Shown here one piece after another: positions 5,565 through 6,594 of a stretch of 6,594 nucleotides of DNA; the first letter of the stretch is position 1; the number at the start of each line of letters is the position of its first letter. A program made the position numbers and the translations under genes. The DNA is from Syntrophobacterales bacterium (GTDB taxonomy: Bacteria; Desulfobacterota; Syntrophia; Syntrophales; JAAYKM01). The DNA is taken from the NCBI GenBank assembly GCA_031285215.1, contig JAITWQ010000079.1, positions 1-6,594 on the forward strand. Direction: 5' to 3'. Below the pieces are notes generated by a model, which saw nothing but the letters and a program-made list of their open reading frames with translations, made no database searches and was not told where the DNA came from.

Positions 5565-6002
5565 ATGGCGAAAAAAGAAATAGACCGTCGTTTTGATAAA
5601 TTTGGCACTGTTAGTTTCATGGGTGTTTCAAAAACCAATGATTTTATTGATTATTTGGAGCAGGGTAAGGTTATGGGTACCCGTTGCAAGGCTTGCGGCG
5701 AATCCTTCTTTCCTCCCCGGGCAGATTGCTTCCGCAGTTTGTCCAGCGAGGTGGAGTGGTTTGAAGTAACCGGTACGGGAACGCTTTTAACTTTCAGCAC
5801 CCTTCGTTACGGTCCTGTCGGTTTTGAAGGGGATCTGCCCTACACCATCGCCGTCGTTGACTATGGCGATTACAAGGTTTTCGGGCGTGTTGACGCTGAA
5901 ATCGAGTCTCCCGACACGGAATTAAAAGTGGGAATGGCGATGAAGGTCAAAGCCGGAAAAACGAAAAACGGTCAGCATATATACTTTTTCCAGAAGGCTT
6001 AA
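5565..6002 (+). CDS. DUF35 zinc-ribbon/OB-fold protein, thiolase partner (BbsA-like)
   Basis: A 145-residue protein with the DUF35 layout. A short N-terminal helical segment (24-34) is followed by a rubredoxin-like ribbon starting at GTRCKACGESFFPPRADC (38-55) and an OB-fold (about 64-143) with the typical EVTGTGTLLTFSTLRYGP opening. DUF35 proteins bind SCP-x or archaeal-type thiolases and help bridge or shape the CoA binding site; BbsA does this in benzoylsuccinyl-CoA thiolase. Three ribbon cysteines are visible (41, 44, 55), but the expected fourth, in the second CxxC, is Ser58 (C-F-R-S), so zinc binding may be weakened or use another ligand. The ATG comes two bases after the thiolase TAG. 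Its ribosome site (GGGAGAG) lies within the end of the thiolase gene, so expression is tightly coupled and a one-to-one complex is likely. Confidence 0.88.
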   Translation: MAKKEIDRRFDKFGTVSFMGVSKTNDFIDYLEQGKVMGTRCKACGESFFPPRADCFRSLSSEVEWFEVTGTGTLLTFSTLRYGPVGFEGDLPYTIAVVDYGDYKVFGRVDAEIESPDTELKVGMAMKVKAGKTKNGQHIYFFQKA

Positions 6003-6045
6003 GGGATAGAAATTCTTCCGTAAGGCTTTTGGGAGTATGGCAGTC

Positions 6046-6105
6046 AAGAGGCCAAGGATCAAAAAGGACATTTGCTCCCCTTCATCTTTGGCCTCTTTAT
6101 ATTAT
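6046..6105 (+). terminator. hairpin terminator after the thiolase-DUF35 operon
   Basis: Arms 6046-6059 and 6084-6097 pair over 14 bp with one G-U, around a 24-base loop that can form a small AAGG/CCTT inner stem. The following stretch is T-rich but broken by A (TATATTATT). Its place, 44 bases after the DUF35 stop and before the rpsT promoter, supports a terminator. The long loop and mixed tail make it less canonical than the one at 1365-1397. Confidence 0.65.
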
Positions 6106-6124
6106 TAAAATGAACAGTTGATTA

Positions 6125-6151
6125 TTGACAGGAACCGCGATTTCATATAAG
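6125..6151 (+). promoter_or_regulatory. candidate rpsT promoter
   Basis: A perfect TTGACA (6125-6130) and TATAAG (6146-6151) are 15 bases apart, slightly short of ideal. A TAAGAG two bases further gives 17-base spacing with a poorer match. The position between the upstream terminator and rpsT gives a leader of about 50 bases. Confidence 0.45.
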
Positions 6152-6195
6152 AGCAGGTCTCCGTTTTTGTGGAAGCTAATAACAGTCAGTACAGG

Positions 6196-6201
6196 AAGGA
6201 G
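6196..6201 (+). promoter_or_regulatory. ribosome binding site supporting the TTG start of rpsT
   Basis: AAGGAG lies eight bases before the TTG at 6210. There is no in-frame ATG nearby that would keep the conserved bS20 N-terminus, so TTG is the start. Confidence 0.75.
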
Positions 6202-6209
6202 TATTATTT

Positions 6210-6488
6210 TTGGCAACGCATAAATCATCAGAAAAGAGAAGCAGACAATCGGAAAAACGCCAGGCAAGAAATGTGGCGGTGCGGTCTCGCGTTAAAACGT
6301 CCATAAAAAAGGTTTTGAGTGCCGTTGAAAAGCGTGATCTTGACTCGGCGTCAGACATGCTGGGTAAGGCAGTGCCCAATATCGCCAAAGCCGCAGCAAA
6401 GGGAATTTTCCATAAGAAAAACGCCGCCCGTAAAATTTCGCGCCTGACCAGAAGGGTCAACAGACTGGAGTCTTCCTTATCCGGCTAG
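6210..6488 (+). CDS. rpsT: 30S ribosomal protein S20 (bS20)
   Basis: A 92-residue, strongly basic, alpha-helical protein that binds 16S rRNA early in 30S assembly. The N-terminus ATHKSSEKRSRQSEKRQARN matches the family's A-N-H-K-S-A-x-K-R-x-R-Q-x-x-K-R-x-x-R-N pattern. KGIFHKKNAARKISRLT (65-81) is the conserved C-terminal helix motif, and the length is close to the family's usual 85-90. It starts with TTG. In E. coli rpsT also starts with UUG, and that start matters for autogenous translational control by S20; whether the same applies here is inference. It is monocistronic, with its own promoter, and convergent with the leftward gene beginning its end at 6500. It is unrelated in function to the catabolic operon upstream and is simply its chromosomal neighbour. 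Confidence 0.96.
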   Translation: MATHKSSEKRSRQSEKRQARNVAVRSRVKTSIKKVLSAVEKRDLDSASDMLGKAVPNIAKAAAKGIFHKKNAARKISRLTRRVNRLESSLSG

Positions 6489-6499
6489 ATAATCAGGTA

Positions 6500-6594
6500 C
6501 TAAAAGTCAGAAATCATAAAACGATAAGCCCTCTCCGCCATGTTATTGGACAGTTTGATGAGGGTTTTCTTCTTTTCTTCCCTTAGATCGCCGG
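6500..6594 (-). CDS. C-terminal fragment of an unidentified leftward gene (truncated by window edge)
   Basis: An open frame enters from the right edge on the leftward strand and ends with TAG at 6500-6502. Thirty codons are visible, giving a charged, helical-looking tail that includes LREEKKKT and NNMAERAYRFMISDF. The NM-x-E-R-A-x-x-F/M-x-x-D pattern is vaguely like a helix of FliG-type flagellar motor-switch proteins, but 30 residues are too few to name it. It is convergent with rpsT, with 11 bases between stops. It may also be a chance open frame. Confidence 0.4.
   Translation of the reverse strand, partial: GDLREEKKKTLIKLSNNMAERAYRFMISDF
6526..6575 (+). terminator. possible rpsT terminator, inside the opposing gene's 3' end
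   Basis: AAGCCCTC (6526-6533) can pair with GAGGGTTT (6560-6567) in an 8-bp stem with one G-U, followed by a T-rich tract interrupted by C. The loop of 26 bases is long, and the same bases may code for the tail of the opposing gene, so this is tentative. Confidence 0.35.

Noticed and set aside
6176..6460. Leftward open frame opposite rpsT
   Set aside because: Antisense shadow of the well-conserved S20 gene.
1..6594. CRISPR arrays, tRNA or rRNA genes, insertion sequences, prophage or defence genes
   Set aside because: I saw no regularly spaced repeats, cloverleaf-like segments, transposase or integrase motifs, or known defence domains on either strand.

Overview
The window looks like chromosome of an anaerobic, aromatic- or alicyclic-acid-degrading bacterium, most likely a Desulfobacterota ("deltaproteobacterial") lineage of the Syntrophus/Smithella/Syntrophorhabdus kind. 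The main reasons are a BamA-type 6-oxocyclohex-1-ene-1-carbonyl-CoA hydrolase and a thiolase plus zinc-ribbon/OB-fold pair resembling BbsB/BbsA of anaerobic toluene degraders. A small four-cysteine protein of a kind I associate with these bacteria also fits. Base composition is roughly balanced. The taxonomy is inferred from gene content alone.

Layout. (1) Positions 1-252 have no convincing gene, but hold a good sigma70-type promoter pointing right (53-80) and a small hairpin (148-178). (2) A leftward two-gene unit, promoter 1295-1323 and terminator 253-287, encodes a DJ-1/PfpI-family protein of isonitrile-hydratase type (501-1235) and a 65-residue Cys-rich protein (274-471). (3) A leftward three-gene operon encodes a FabG-like SDR dehydrogenase (3206-3961), a BamA-like ring hydrolase (1958-3091) and a VOC-fold protein (1420-1947). 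It ends at a strong intrinsic terminator (1365-1397). A perfect 11-bp hairpin lies between the first two genes. (4) A 434-bp divergent control region (3962-4395) separates this from (5) a rightward two-gene operon encoding an SCP-x-type thiolase (4396-5562) and a DUF35 partner (5565-6002), followed by a hairpin terminator (6046-6105). (6) The right end carries the housekeeping gene rpsT (6210-6488, TTG start) and the C-terminal tail of an unidentified leftward gene (6500-6594).

How the genes may work together. BamA opens the ring of 6-oxocyclohex-1-ene-1-carbonyl-CoA to 3-hydroxypimeloyl-CoA. An SDR could oxidise that to 3-oxopimeloyl-CoA, and a thiolase/DUF35 complex could cleave it to glutaryl-CoA and acetyl-CoA. 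The five genes between the two terminators therefore read as a compact ring-opening and first beta-oxidation module, able in principle to run in reverse in a syntroph. The VOC protein is the unexplained member, because the family's metal-ligand positions all appear substituted. The pathway assignment is inference from families and gene order. The BamA-like protein also differs from the canonical signature in one stretch, so its substrate may differ.
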